A stretch of 64,000 nucleotides of DNA from Ancistrus triradiatus (GCA_025084515.1 JAJAGP010000208.1:534572-598571); one strand, 5' to 3'. Counted from the stretch's first letter, positions 13,961 through 25,850 are shown. Notes: generated by a model from the letters alone, not told the origin. Translations and numbers: made by a program.

Positions 13961-14369
13961 TGTGACCTCCTAGGAAGTCTAGCTGCAATCTTTTAGCAAT
14001 CTGTCTTCACTGACGTTGCTGCTCAGTCCTGCCCAGCTTCAAATTTTCCCTGCTCTACTGGAAAAGCATCAATGAGCTCAATCACGTGTCGGTAACACAA
14101 AAAACTAACACCAGAGTTGAAATACAAATCCAACTGCAGATGAAGAACCAAAATCAGGTCAACATACCTCACTCTGATGACTTGAGATTTCTCATGTTAA
14201 TGTGACTTTCCATTCCTTATGTGCACACTAACTTTGTGCACATTGGAAAAATTAAAGATACTCAGACCTCACCCCCTCCAACTGTTCCATATAACACCCA
14301 GTTGCCAGTAAAAATAATCACGATATTTCTTGTCTAACAGGTGGCTCCATGACACTTTTTATACTTGTG

Positions 14370-14560
14370 CACTTGCATCAGTTGGAAACAGTGGCAATGG
14401 TCCAATCATGACCATGAATTCCACCTGTGTGGGGATTGTACGTCCTTCCCATGTCAGTGTGGGTTTTCTCTGGGTACTCCAGCTCCCTCCAGCATTTCAA
14501 GCACATGGGCTAGGTTAACTGGTCTGTCTAAATTGGTCCAGTGTGAGTGATTAAGTACAG
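14370..14560 (+). mobile_element. tRNA-derived SINE (family B), diverged
   Basis: Shares with the copy at 8927 the words GGGTACTCCAGCTCCCTCCA, GGTTAACTGG and TCTAAATTGGTCC. The tRNA-like head is poorly preserved. The small ORFs across it have no domain and are repeat shadows. Confidence 0.55.
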
Positions 14561-14588
14561 TTGTAACCATGCTCCTGTCATGAATATA

Positions 14589-15782
14589 CAGTGGTGCTTG
14601 AAAGTTTGTGAACCCTTTAGAATTTTCTATATTTCTGCATGAATATGACCTAAAACATCATCAGAAAGTCCTAAAAGTAGATAAAGAGAACCAGTTTCAA
14701 AACAAATGAGACAAAAACATTATACTTGGTCATTTATTTATTTGAGGACAAATGATCCAATATTACATATTAGTGAGTCTGGCAAAAGTAGGTGAACCTT
14801 TGCTTTCAGTATCTGGTGTGACCCCCCCTGTGCAGCAATAACTCGCAGCTAAATGTTCCTCCTGTAGCTGTTGATCAGTCCTGCACACCCGCTTGGAGGA
14901 ATTTTAAGCCCATTCCTCCGTACAGAACACTTCACAGCTCTGGGATGGTTGGTGGGTTTCCTCACATTAACTACTGCTCGCTTTTTTCAGGTCCTTCCAC
15001 AACATTTCCGAACTGGATTAACCTCAGGACTTTTGACTTGGCCATTCCAAAACTGAACTTTATTCTTCTTTAAAACAAACCATTCTTTGATAGAAACAAC
15101 TTGTGTGCTTAGGGTCAGTTGTCTTGCTGCATGACCCACCTTCTCTTGAGATTCATTTTCATGGACAGATGTCCTGACATTTTTCTTTAGATTTCTCTGA
15201 CAGAATTCATTGTTCCATCAGTGATGGCAAGCCGTCCTGCAAAACAGGCCAAACCATGATACTACCACCACCATGGTAACAATGGTCTTGAATTTCCTCC
15301 ATTTGTACACAATCTGTCTGACTGTGGATTGGTGGAGTCCAAACTCTTTAGAGATGGTTTTGTAACCTTTTAAAGCCTGATGAGCATCAACAACTCTTTT
15401 TCTGAGCTCCTCAGAAACCTCCTTTGTCCGTACCATGATACACTTCCACAAACGTGTTATGAAGAGCAGACTTTGATAGATCCCTGTTCTTTAAATAAAA
15501 CATGGTGCCCACTCACACCTGACCGTCATCCCACTGATTGAAAGCACCTGACTCTAATTTCACCTTCAAATGAATTGCTAATCCTAGAGATTCACATACT
15601 TTTGCCACTCACTAATATTAATCTATATAATATTTTCCTCAATAAATAAATGACCAAGTACAACATTTTTTATCTCATTTGTTTAACTGGGTTCTCTTTA
15701 TCTACTTTTAGGACTTGTGTGAAAATCTGATGATTTTTAGTCATATTTATGCAGAAATATAGAAAACTTTCAAGCACCACTG
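14589..15782 (-). mobile_element. Tc1-like transposon, internally deleted copy
   Basis: Bounded by TA on both sides, starting CAGTGGTGCTTGAAAG and ending with the inverse CTTTCAAGCACCACTG. The minus strand keeps the start of a Tc1 transposase at 15218-15435: MVRTKEVSEELRKRVVDAHQ then a helix-turn-helix segment (TISKEFGLHQSTVRQIVYKW), the paired-like DNA-binding domain. Compared with the copy at 43668, about 400 bases of the catalytic region are missing near 15273, where ACCACCACCATG runs directly into GGTAACAATGG. It cannot make transposase. Sub-terminal repeats with CCTAAAAGTAGATAAAGAGA occur on both sides. Confidence 0.9.
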
Positions 15783-16065
15783 TAGCCATTGATGTTGACA
15801 TGACGCTAAACAAAAAAAAATCTGTTGGAAAAGATCATCCCACAAACAAAAAAACTGTTTGTTGCTTTGGGTGTAAACCAAGACTTCCTTCTTCTGGAAT
15901 CTAGTATGTGGCAAACAAATGATGATTACATCTACGTAGCGCTGAGAGTCGCTGGACTGAGGGCAGTGCAGTACCTCTGTGGAATGGGGTGTTGCACTTA
16001 TGATGACATGCTGTGAAATACTGAGCAACCGAGAGGAACAGAAGTAATTTGTACTTCAGGGTGGA

Positions 16066-16260
16066 GCGTCACAGTGGCGCAAGCGGTCAACGCAGGTACC
16101 ATAGCACCAGAGACCCCAGGTTCTATCCTGACTTCAAATTCTACCTGTGTGAATGTTCTCCCTTTGTCCATTTTCTTCAGGGTTTGCTCCCAATTGACAA
16201 ATATGTTTTAGCTTAACTGGTTTCTTTAAACTGCCCCCAAATTATTTGTTCGATTAATGT
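16066..16260 (+). mobile_element. tRNA-derived SINE (family B)
   Basis: tRNA-like head CACAGTGGCGCAAGCGGTCA (A-box-like) and CCAGGTTCTATCC (B-box-like), followed by CTACCTGTGTGAATGTTCTC and TTTAAACTGCCCCC of the family body. More diverged than the copy at 8927. Confidence 0.6.
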
Positions 16261-18937
16261 CGTTACAGCCTTGCTCCTGTAAAGAATAGTCAGAGATGCT
16301 GTTATGAAATTAATAAATAAATAAAAATCCTTCAGCTTGTGGGAAATGTTTCCAAATGCCAACAATTGACTGCTACAGTAAATAAAAAAAATATTTGTGT
16401 CATCACATTTGAGGCTGCTGGATGTTCTACGCAACTGACACAATTCTGTGGTGACTGAGCCACCATTAAAAGGTTTTGGTCTGTAATAAAACATTCTGTA
16501 TATTACCTTTTATACTAAAATGAAAAGCATTTTAGGGTGAGACTGCAAAAATGTTTGCTTCATTGGCCCCACGCAGCACACTATAGCGTTTGCTGCTCTA
16601 ATAACTATACATTTCATGCCGTGCATACAATTGAGGTGACACGTTCATTCAGCTGTGTTGGGTCAGGAACAAACACTAACGAGTGCAGCACAAAGATTAA
16701 CAGAGTCCCACTGAGTAGCAAGTCACTTAAAAGATAAAACAGGGCATCTTTGCCAGATGGCAGAGGGAGGTCTAGAATTTGGCTGGAGTGCAAAGTAATT
16801 TGAGGATGTACGCAGCATCACAAGACTCCAAACTAAAGATCAGCCAAAATGGACATTTATGGACATATGGGGCCAGAACAATGCAGAGGAGGACTGGCTT
16901 AAAATGATCAGTAACAGTGTCGTATACAAGCCATAGTTTCCAACAGTAAATGTCCATAGCCATCTTTGCTAAGTCAGACTGCTCACTAGGAAAGGATTTT
17001 CCAGAGAAGGATTTCTCTGGAAAGGACTAGACAAGGATTTCCCAGAAAAGTCAGACACCCAGAAACTACATACAAAAACATGGGTTTCATTTGGTGTTTT
17101 CCCTCACTTGCTCCTTACTCTACCTCTAGATTCTGGATCACGACTGAGGTTGGGCTCTGATGTTGGACTTTAATCCCGGGCTCAAAGTTAACATTCCCAG
17201 TCATCTCCAAGGTGTCTAATGGATTTTTGCAAGTCACTCAAACTGACCATCGCAGATTTTTTTGTCTTATTTTTCCTGGGTGGATGATCCACCAACTAGC
17301 CTCTCCACCCGTGTCTGCATGCATCACCCAACCAGGCTGAAGCACTCAAACCTGGGTCCCTACAATGGTCGGCTAGATTGCTGTATTACCCGAGTGCACT
17401 ACGTGAAAGTTGGCAAAGAATTTCTTCACGGACATTGTTTTAGGAGGGTGACAAAAAACAGCCAATGGACTAGTGGCAACCTACGAAAATGTTATACTTG
17501 AAAGTGATGGGCACGACTAATCGAGCATTTGATATGTAATAACAGAATTTATTACTTAAGTACAAATCGAAAATCGTGAATTGGGTGGATTTTTTTTTTG
17601 CCAGACACAAAAAACACTAAACGCTGTTTATTTTCTCATTACAAATATGGGGCTGCTGCATGTCTACCTGTACTGACCATGACACTAGTATAGGTGTCAC
17701 CAAAGTAGGTCAAGTATTTGAATCTTATTTAAAACGCAGAGAATGTTGAGTGCAGACTTTGCTAGGTATTGACAACTACAATAAAAGCACAATCTCAATG
17801 AGAAATCACCCCAAGCTTGAACATGTTATCTCCATTCACCCAAAGGCACAAACGTACCTCCCGAGTAAATCTTCTAAAATGAAACCATCACTGCTAGTGC
17901 GGATCTTCAAAATGAAATGGTGGCACCTGATCTAACATAGTTGACATGCTTGTTTTTCGAAACGCAATTTTGCCGAATGAATTTCTCTTCACATTTTAAC
18001 CCATCTTTTCCTGGTCAGGTTCTCTGGTGGCTATCTCCAGAATCTCACAGCGCAGATTTAAACGTGGCCTGGAGGGGACACGGGGCTGGGTAAGGGTTGC
18101 TGCTGATGTCCCAGGGATGATCCCCAAACAGGCCTCCTTCAAAACCCAATAATGTTTGCACTAGCACTGTTCCCCGGCCAGAATAAGATGACTGATTAAG
18201 GGACCTACTTTTTCATAGTTACTTAATACAGTGGTTCTTTCTGGTTTATTTAATTTATTCGGCCAACTTCTAAAGGCTTGTCATTTAAAAGAAATGTCTG
18301 CAATCATTAAATAATTTACTCTGACACATTAACAATAATTTAACAGGCATGCCAGACTTTAAGTTTAACAAGGACTAATCATTTACTGTGTTCAGTACCC
18401 AAAATGTTAATCACTATTTGAGAGTCACTGAGGTGTTTAGTGCAACCCATTTTACTGCTACTGTTTGTCTATGAGGATTTCATGCCAAGTGAAAATGACA
18501 GAAATAACAGAGATCACTTATTATAAGTGGTGTCTACAAAGTTTTGATCATATAGAGTGCTTCAAATATCTAATAAGGACGCCACTTTCAAACAAACATG
18601 GGACGTCTAGATTAAGGCCATTGTCAAACTTCAAACAGATAGTGAAGATGATGATTGTGGTCAAAGAAGTGAAGTAAAGAGTAAAGAAGGATGGTTAATT
18701 GGCTAGACTGGGGCACTCCATGACCAAATGGATATGGACCAATAACTTTTCCTTATGTGCCAATAAAATGCAGATAGGCCCAATATTGAATGTCCAGAGA
18801 GGTCCCTCATCAGTCCATGCTCACTGGGGAGATTCTAAACCCAGTGAGCAGTGACTGACCTGACTGGACTGGACTGAACTGAAACCCCAGGCGTCCTCCA
18901 GATTGCAAACAAGAAACCGCTCCCAGAGATGACCCAC

Positions 18938-19313
18938 CTGCATTGTAGAACTGGTCAAGAACCGCCATCTCGCCAAAGTCCAATTTGCCAAAGTGAACCA
19001 CATCCAAGCGGCAACCTGCATCGTCGCTGGCATCCTTAAGGCACTGCAGGGCCGCACTCTCTGCGATGCCCGACTCCGAATTGAGGACGTACGCCACGCT
19101 CACGGCTCGACCTTTGCAAGGGCCTACTTTTGAAGAACCTGTAACGCCGCAAGAGTTCCCTCCAGCCGGTGAGTGGCTCGCCAGCCCCGGGTTGGCGGCA
19201 GCCGGCTCATTCCAGAAGGCACCGGCTGCAGGAACAGAAGAGCTTTCACAGAATATGGATAACTCTCCATCCAAAGGAGAGAGACCCTCAGGATCAGGGT
19301 TCATCATTGTCAT
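18938..19313 (-). CDS. map3k5: MAP3K5 (ASK1), first coding exon
   Basis: Apoptosis signal-regulating kinase 1 is a cytosolic MAP kinase kinase kinase that feeds stress signals to JNK and p38. This exon holds only its N-terminal segment: a low-conservation leader, then GAFWNEPAAANPG, VAYVLNSESG, IAESAALQCLKDA and VVHFGKLDFGEMAVLDQFYNA, which follow the ASK1 order, with HFGKLDFGE and VLDxFYNA as the best landmarks. It matches MAP3K5 better than MAP3K15 as I recall them, but paralogue choice is by memory. The start is the first ATG of the frame at 19313-19311; a second at 19307 is possible. The exon ends in phase 1 at 18938 with donor GTGGGT; a following AC would restore the aspartate expected in the family. 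The kinase domain is not in this window. Regulation is suggested only by the CpG-rich flank. Confidence 0.85.
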
Positions 19314-20000
19314 GGTGGTGCTCCTTTAAACACTGATTTCGGCTTGCATGGCTGACATTTTCCTTAGAGAAAAAGCATGCAGGACAACACTCGCATGGGG
19401 CACCAAAAACGTCTCAGGTTTCATCTCCAGGTAAACATGCAGGGTTTGTAGCTACAGCAAGAACGCAGAAGACCAGTTCAAATGAAAGCGAGCCAATATC
19501 TAATAACGTGAGCCGCGCTTCTGGAGTCACGACCCAACCTGAGGCGCTCAAGAGCTACTTAAGGAAACCGGAATGATCTCCCAGGGTTTCACCCGCGCGC
19601 TTTCTCTCTCGCATAGTTCCCCAAAAGTTCACGCACCTCCGTGGAGACACACAAACTCCACGCGCGTCAGTTATAAACCCGGGTGAGGAAAAACGAGCGT
19701 CTCCTTTAAAATCCCAGCCTCGACCTGCGTCTGGTAGCCACCGCTTCAACTCATCCGGTGAGAAAACGAAAACAAGTTATAAAATGGAGAGAGCGACGTC
19801 TCGCGCTTAGTGCGCCGGACCCTGCCCTGTTTCTACTCTTATCGCTCACTCACACACTCACAACACTCAGGGGGCGGAGTCAGGGGCGGTGACGTGAAAC
19901 GTAGGGTCGCGTCCCAAACCGCCTACTATAGTGTGCCATAGCAGTGCTCGGCCTGTGCTCGGTGTGACACGGCGGAGCGTTTCTTTACACACTGTTTAGT
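19314..20000 (-). promoter_or_regulatory. map3k5: CpG-rich 5' UTR and promoter region of map3k5
   Basis: CpG density rises sharply from about 19,500 to 19,990 compared with the AT-rich flanks. Two GGGGCGG boxes (19870-19876 and 19883-19889) sit next to TGACGTGA (19890-19897), a near-consensus CRE/ATF site. No TATA box is evident, fitting a broad CpG-island promoter. The exact transcription start is unknown. Confidence 0.6.
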
Positions 20001-20486
20001 ACAGCGCTTTGAGGATTGTCACCCAGCCAACCATTTAAACGCTACCTGTGTTGCCAGGTTGTGTAGTTTCGGTCCAAGTTATCGACCGTGGTGTGCGCCA
20101 AAGCAGCATTAAAAGCTTTCTGTGACTTTTCAGTTTTTATAGTTTCATATTATAATCAAATTTTGTTTGAAGCAATTGCTCATAGTAGTAGAAGTAGTGA
20201 AAAATAGGGTGAATACATGTTTGAACTTATTAATTAATATTTATTTACATTAATCGGTAGTAATATATTCAGAAATGAGACTTTTCTGGATCTGTTTTCT
20301 AACCACATGAATTAAAAATGGTAAATGTAAGAGAGGAGACAAGCCATAATGTTATTTGTAGAAAAATTAAACGCGTCTTTGCATTTGATAACGTGGGGAA
20401 AAGTGTTTCAACCATAGTCAGCTGTTTTTTTTATGAACATTTGTTAAAAAAAATGTTAACAAGTGTTATTGGAGGTGATCCAGCAG

Positions 20487-20625
20487 GGTGGTCTAGTGGT
20501 TAAGGTACTGGGCTGTGGACCAGAAGGTCCAGGGTTCAAAACCGAACTCTGCCAGACTACCTCTCTCTTGCTTTTTGAGCAAGAGCCTTAACCCACAATT
20601 GCTCGGATTGTAAGAACTAAGTCAC
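20487..20625 (+). mobile_element. tRNA-derived SINE (family A), diverged tail
   Basis: Head GTGGTCTAGTGGTTAAGGTA (A-box-like) and AAGGTCCAGGGTTCAAAACC (B-box-like), then TGAGCAAGAGCCTTAACCCA and CAATTGCTCGGATTGTAAGA as in the copy at 22093. The 3' tail after the last word is lost or changed. Confidence 0.75.
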
Positions 20626-22092
20626 ACAAATACAAAACGTGTCTATGCATTTGACGACCTGGAAAATGTAATGCAAAAAATCGAAAAGCTGTTTTTCTAT
20701 TAACATTTAATATGTATACTTATAATAATAGTAAAAAAGTAACTACACTTAGTGACAGCTTTATTATAAGTTATTCAGTTGATAAATATGATATGATATA
20801 TATGACTGAACGAATATCAATCACCTCTGTACAAGAGAATAAAATTAATCTGTTAAAACATTCTTAATTTAATGCAATAACAGTTTATTACTGAGAACGA
20901 AACACAGGCTCTAAACGTAATTACACCTACTACAATGCCCTCTAGTGGTTATTGTTTGGTAATGCATGAAAGAAAATACAACGTTCAGTGCTTATTTATA
21001 AAACTATAATTCAAGATGTCTGACAATAATCAATAAAAGCTCAAAGCTTTTAAAAGCTTATGTAGGCTCTTTAATCTCCTCTTTGTATTTGCTGGTTTCA
21101 AATACGTTTTCTTGCAACTCTAAAGCTGTTGGAGATGTCACTGATATTTGTGTGTACTATGAGATACCTTCAACCAAGGTCCTGTAAGTAGTCTGTTTCC
21201 CAAACTACAGGCACTCGTTTACTTCTGGAGTGTCTATCATTTTCACAAAACAAACAAACAACAACAAAAAAAACATACTATTATTAGTTAGAAAAGTCTT
21301 TGACCAATGTGAGAATTTGTTTAGTGTAAACACAACACATTATTAAGTTCTGTAACTCAGAGATATTTGGATCATGTATTAGTGTCCAAACTTTTGCACC
21401 TTAAATGTTGTTTTTATTTATTTAGTTTAATATGTTAAAGCCCATATATAAACAGCAATGTTGTTCTTTTTGTTTGCAGGCATGTTATATTTAAACTGGA
21501 TTATTTCAAAGGTTGTGGTGGCTCCAATTTATAGGGTTATTTGCACAGTTGTCAGGGGTTCAAAATCTGCGTAAGACTGCTTGTTACTTCACTATAATAA
21601 ATTAAACGAATAAAAAGACTAAGTGAGGTGTAGTTATAGTCTTTCTTGTATGTGTGGTACAGCATGCATATTGTGTTCTCTATACTGATTACTTTTTATG
21701 CGGGGTTATTATTTTATGTAATGACATAACCCATTATTTTGTGCAATCTGGCAACCTCAACACCTGCCGCGAGCAAGTCTCCTAGTGACAAGCATCGGTG
21801 ATTCTATTCTTTGAAGTGAATCACCTTGGGCGAATCGAACAGTGAGTTTCGATTCCTTTTGATTCGTTTGCCTCATGACTGCTTTGTTCGATCGTGTGCT
21901 TGGCATAGTTGTTTGCGTATGTCTGTTTGATGATGCTTAAGCATATATTGCTTCAATTAATCAGATTGTGCACTTTGGATGGTGGCAAAATATGCTTTGG
22001 AAAACCCTTGAAAATGTCAGATGCCCAGTCACTGATTCGGCCCTGATTCAAGTGTATGATGAGCCATGATGAGTTTAGGTTTAATCTGCTAT
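20626..22092. other. intergenic AT-rich stretch between map3k5 and lrp11
   Basis: No ORF with a recognisable domain. Around 21,790-21,880 there is a cluster of GATTC/GAATC words that recurs at 22,660-22,750 (see findings). Nothing else is recognised. Confidence 0.5.
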
Positions 22093-22290
22093 GTGCCTGT
22101 GGTAGCCTAGTGGTTAAGGTACTGGACTTTGGACCAGAAGGTCCAGGGTTCAAATCCCACCTCTGCCAAGCTGCTACTGTTGGGTCCTTGAGCAAAGCCC
22201 TTAACCCACAATTGCTTGGATTGTAAGATTGTACCAATTGTAAGTCGCTCTGATTAAGGGTGTTTGCTAAATGCTGTAAATGTAAATGTA
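22093..22290 (+). mobile_element. tRNA-derived SINE (family A), well-preserved copy
   Basis: The best copy in the window: GTGGTAGCCTAGTGGTTAAG (A-box-like), GTCCAGGGTTCAAATCCCAC (B box GGTTCAAATCC), CTCTGCCAAGCTGCTACTG, ACCCACAATTGCTTGGATTG, AAGTCGCTCTGATTAAGGG and a tail of TGTAAA/TGTAAATG repeats. Other copies or pieces are at 11253, 20487, 30634, 37070, 40074 and 60684. Confidence 0.85.
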
Positions 22291-22749
22291 ATATTTTCCC
22301 TCAGATCTTCCCACTGTCCCACACAAAAGACTCTCGACATGGGTGGACAGTCTTTTGGTGCTACTGCTCCCTAACTTTGGAACTCTTCAGTTTTTTCATG
22401 ACTGTTCTCAATCTCTTCTTAAACTTAAAACTGCTCACTCCTCTTCTTCTACAAAATGTTATAGTTTGTTTTCTTACTTTGTAATGTGCCGTTGGGTTTG
22501 TGAAAGGCATGTCCGGATACAGAGAGGTGCAGAGTTGGGCTACCCAACTACAGCAACCAAGATATTATTATTATTATTATACTGCACTAAATAGTGTCCC
22601 AGGTTTTAGAATGTAGGGAAAAGCGAATAGGGAACATTTTCAGCCACAGCTCCAGATGATAGCAAGATTCGTTCCATTAAGGATCGATTCACCAGACTCG
22701 TTTAAAAGAATCATTTAAAGAACCGACTCATTCCTGAATCACACATCCC

Positions 22750-22916
22750 CAGCATCTCTCCGAAAACAAAAGCGTCGCACCTGCGAACTGTCTGCAGCTG
22801 GAAATGGCGTTTTGTTTATTCTGAGATCATGTTGTCATCACCAGTCGCTTTTTCGATGAAGCCACAGTAATTCTTTATTGGTCTGAAGGTGAAAGGTGAC
22901 ACTATTGGACGCAGAC
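22750..22916 (+). promoter_or_regulatory. lrp11: probable lrp11 5' UTR / core promoter region
   Basis: CpG content increases immediately upstream of the lrp11 start codon, with an E-box-like CACCTG and a CAGCTG motif. There is no clear TATA box. The assignment rests on position. Confidence 0.4.
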
Positions 22917-23460
22917 ATGTTGCGGATGGTTTTTTTGCTCTTCTGCGTCGTAGGCATCGCTCGCTCTTCGCAGATTTCAGACCTGAAGTCGAAGATCTCG
23001 GGTGTCGAGGAGCTGCTGGAGGAGTTCCGTAAGCAGCTGCAACAGGATGACTCCTATCAGAGCCTCGAGGAACCGAGTGACGCGTGCCTGAGCGACTTCG
23101 ATGCGGCGGAGGAGCGCATCATCCGCGCCATGGCCTCCATAGAGCGAGGCGCCACCTTCTTGTCGGCCCCAGGCCGGGTGCGCGGCCGCCGGGACTGTGT
23201 GCGAGCATGTTGCGCTGAGCCGCGCTGCACCACCGCCGTGGTGCAGGAGGAAATGCAGCAGTCGGACAGCGACGATGAGCTGCGCTGTTACCTGTTTAAC
23301 TGCACGTATGGAGGACTGAACGTGTGCGCTTTCTCCTTCCAGAGGGGCTTCAGTACCTTCAGCCGGGCAGCGCGCAACGCCAGCGCCCCTAGAGAGCATC
23401 ACCGAGTTGTGGGAAGGCCTTTGGATGATGCGGATGCAGACGGAGACTCGTCCATGAAAG
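22917..23460 (+). CDS. lrp11: LRP11 exon 1: signal peptide and MANSC domain
   Basis: First coding exon of low-density lipoprotein receptor-related protein 11, a type I membrane protein. The ATG at 22917 starts MLRMVFLLFCVVGIARSS, a typical signal peptide; the in-frame GTG upstream at 22896 is not needed. Residues about 19-43 form an amphipathic, glutamate-rich helix (SGVEELLEEFRKQLQQ) characteristic of the protein. From Cys57 follows the MANSC (seven-cysteine) domain with CVRACCAEPRC, an N-glycosylation site in CYLFNCT and NVCAF. The exon ends in phase 1 at 23460 (donor GTACAC). The reading frame is clean and GC-rich. It sits head-to-head with map3k5, the two start codons being 3.6 kb apart. 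Confidence 0.93.
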
Positions 23461-23892
23461 GTACACATGAATGGTTCTGAATGGAGAGCTGCGAATGCAT
23501 GTGGGTTTGGAGTGTTGCTTGTCACTCACAATGTCATATTCCTGTACTAATTTAAACATTATTCGGTTTGTCATTGGCCTTGAATTACGAGAGGGATACT
23601 GCCATGTCCCTACACTCAGATCTGCCACCGTCAGACTGTTGTTAAACACAGGTTTCATCTACACTATCAGTCAGAACAGTCATCCTCACACTCTGTACTA
23701 AAAATACACTTTAAACACCATACACCTGGTTTTGCTCCAGCTGCTTCAAACAAGGGGTTTAAATAGCAGAGGTTGTGATTAGAGAATTGCCGAACAGTGG
23801 AGAGGAATCAACATGCCAGTTTGTTGCAGCATCAGTTTTAGCCAAGGATTTTTATTTTGCTGCTTCACTAAAACTTATGTTTGGTTGTTTTT
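23461..23892 (+). other. lrp11: lrp11 intron 1
   Basis: Donor GTACAC and acceptor TTTTTAG. Joining the exons restores a glutamate codon across the junction. No repeat recognised inside. Confidence 0.8.
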
Positions 23893-24059
23893 AGAGCAGG
23901 ACGAGCCCCCACGTAGCGATGCCGGACAGGACGTGGTTGTCCAGCTGCCTACAGACTGGGCCCATACTTGACGGCGCAGGGAACCGCATGGATGACCATG
24001 GCGTGATGCGTTATGAATGGACCCTCGTAAGGGGAGATCAATCGGTTCAGCATTGAAAG
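23893..24059 (+). CDS. lrp11: LRP11 exon 2: first half of PKD domain, frame disturbed
   Basis: Encodes EPPRSDAGQDVVVQLPTDW in the frame continuing from exon 1, then, one base out of frame, ILDGAGNRMDDHGVMRYEWT, continuing LVRGDQSV. Both parts match the polycystic-kidney-disease-like domain of LRP11 (conserved DAGxDVVxxLPTD, ILDG, DDHxxxxYEWxLxxGDxSV). A single surplus base around 23947-23953 and another near 24046-24050 break the frame. Taken literally the exon contains stops. The acceptor is TTTTTAG and the donor GTAAAC at 24060, phase 1 after correction. I read this as sequence error or, less likely, a defective allele. Confidence 0.82.
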
Positions 24060-24491
24060 GTAAACACTCAGCAGTAAGCCGGACTAAGTTTTTGTCTCCC
24101 ATTTTGGCTCTACGTACAGTGGTTGTCATTGAGTTGTTGTGGCTGCAGTACCCACTGAAAAAAGATCTTTATGGTACTGACACCAATATGGCACTACATG
24201 AGCAGGAGCATGTCTCACAATAGCACTCAGTGCAGACCTCCACTTAAATCCGCTGTAAACTTTCTCATGGTTTTTATGTTTTTTTTTTACATATGTTCTT
24301 AGAGCAAACAAGTCACCATGGGTCTTAAAAAGGTTTGTGATAACAGCCAACCAAAAAAGGAAAACAGTGAGAACCATGATAGGAAATAGTACCAGTGATA
24401 TGTGGTAAGCGAAGTTAAATTTTAATTTATATCATGTAAGTATTGTTTTTTTATTTTGTATATATTGATTAGATGGGTGTGTGCATATGTA

Positions 24492-25150
24492 CAGTGGTGC
24501 TTTCTTCCTAAAAGTAGATAAAGAGAACCCCAGTTACACAAATGAGACAAAAATATTATACTTGGTCATTTAATTTATTGAGGGAAAATGAGGTCCAATA
24601 TTTACATATTAGTGAGTGGCAAAAGTATGTGAAACCTTTGCTTTCAGTATCTGGTGTGACCCCCCTGTGCAGCAATAACTGCAGCTAAATTTTCCCTGTA
24701 GCTGTTTGATCAGTCCTGCACATTTCCGGCTTTGGAGGAATGTTTTAGCCCATTCCTCCGTTACAGAACAGCTTTCAGCTCTGGGATGTTTGGTGGGTTT
24801 TTTCCCTCAATTAGCTGCTCACTTCAGGTCCTTCCACAACATTTCCATTGGATTTAAGGTCAGGGAGACAGGACTTTGACTTGGCCAGGTCACAAACAGT
24901 GACTTGAAATTTATTCTTCTTTAACCATTCTTTGGTGGAACGACTTGTGTGCTTAGGGGCGTCGCTGTCTTGCTGCATGACCCACCTTCTCTCTATTAAT
25001 TTTTGCCTCATTTGTTTTAACTGGGTTCTCTTGATCACTTTTTAGGACTTGTGTGAAAATCTGATGATGTTTTTAGGTCATATTTTATGCAGCAGATATA
25101 GAAAATTCTAAAGGGTTCACTTTAGACTTTCAAACTTTCAAGCACCACTG
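24492..25150 (-). mobile_element. Tc1-like transposon, deleted copy
   Basis: TA-flanked; same family as the copy at 14589 (terminal CAGTGGTGC / GCACCACTG). Both the terminal repeat on the left and the inside are shortened. The transposase frame is reduced to a fragment of the conserved linker region (reverse strand around 24811-25038, with DSDAPKHTSRSTKEWLKKNK, the block after the second catalytic acidic residue). Many homopolymer runs are longer than in sister copies. Confidence 0.85.
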
Positions 25151-25443
25151 TAAGAGTTCCTTTCTTCACTACCTTCCCAGCAGGACAATAAAGGCTTTGT
25201 TGAAGTTTACAGATGGACAGCGACCAACACCCTCTCTCGACATGTTTCCCCACATCCAGTGACCTTTTCAAATCCAGTTTGGGGTATTTTGAAAGTTTAA
25301 TTATTACAGAAGGTGACACACACTGTGGTTCAGAGAGATCGTTTTTAATCTGTAGGACTTTGCCCAGACTGATAATCTATGAGTGTGTCTAAAATGTAAG
25401 CGTGGTTAAAGAATATTATCTGTTACCTACAAAAGGTAAGTAT

Positions 25444-25850
25444 AGTGGTGCTTAAGTTTGTCAACCTTTGAGAATTTTTATATCACATATATTTAAATAT
25501 GACCTAAAATGGTGATCCGATTTTTCACACAATTCCAACAAGTAAGATAGAAAGAGAACCCAGAAGTTTAAACAAATCAGACAAAAATAATATAAAAATA
25601 TAATATTACATATCTTTGGGTGGCAAAAGTATGTGACCCCCTGGTTCAGCCATAACTGCACCTAAGCATTTCCAGTAACTGTTGATCAGAGCTGCAAACG
25701 GGCTTGGAGGATTTTAGCCCATTCATCCACATAGAACAGCTTCAGCTCATTTTCCAACGCATTTTCTCACATGTACTGCTCACTTCAGGTCCTTTCATTA
25801 CATTTCTGTCGGATTAAGGTCAAGACTGTTGTCTCATTATTAGTACCAGA
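25444..25850 (-). mobile_element. diverged, truncated Tc1-like copy
   Basis: Starts TAGTGGTGCTTAAGTTTGTC and runs parallel to the copy at 24492 through GTGGCAAAAGTATGTGA, TGTTGATCA and GGCTTGGAGGATTTTAGCCC, stopping at about 25,830. It is clearly older than the other copies (many substitutions) and lacks the right end. Confidence 0.75.

Larger units (their letters stand above)
1..18937 (-). other. map3k5: probable intron 1 of map3k5 (repeat-rich, no coding exon recognised)
   Basis: The first coding exon of map3k5 reads leftward and ends with a splice donor at 18937-18936, so the transcript continues into this stretch. I looked for the next conserved segment of the ASK1 N-terminal domain on the minus strand and did not recognise it, so the second exon probably lies outside the window. 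Outside the repeats listed separately (LTR-like, SINE, LINE and Tc1 pieces) I see only AT-rich sequence without features, including about 1-1850, 2650-4540, 5100-6700, 7020-8920, 9860-11250, 11430-13450 and 16270-18930. The intron assignment is inference. Confidence 0.5.

Noticed and set aside
22896..22916. Upstream GTG as lrp11 start
   Set aside because: The in-frame ATG at 22917 starts a good signal peptide directly, and GTG initiation is not expected.
22977..23525. 182-codon minus-strand ORF opposite lrp11 exon 1
   Set aside because: Antisense shadow of the GC-rich MANSC exon; composition is explained by the coding strand.
23875..24129. Minus-strand ORF overlapping lrp11 exon 2
   Set aside because: It is the antisense shadow of the GC-rich PKD exon and has no domain.
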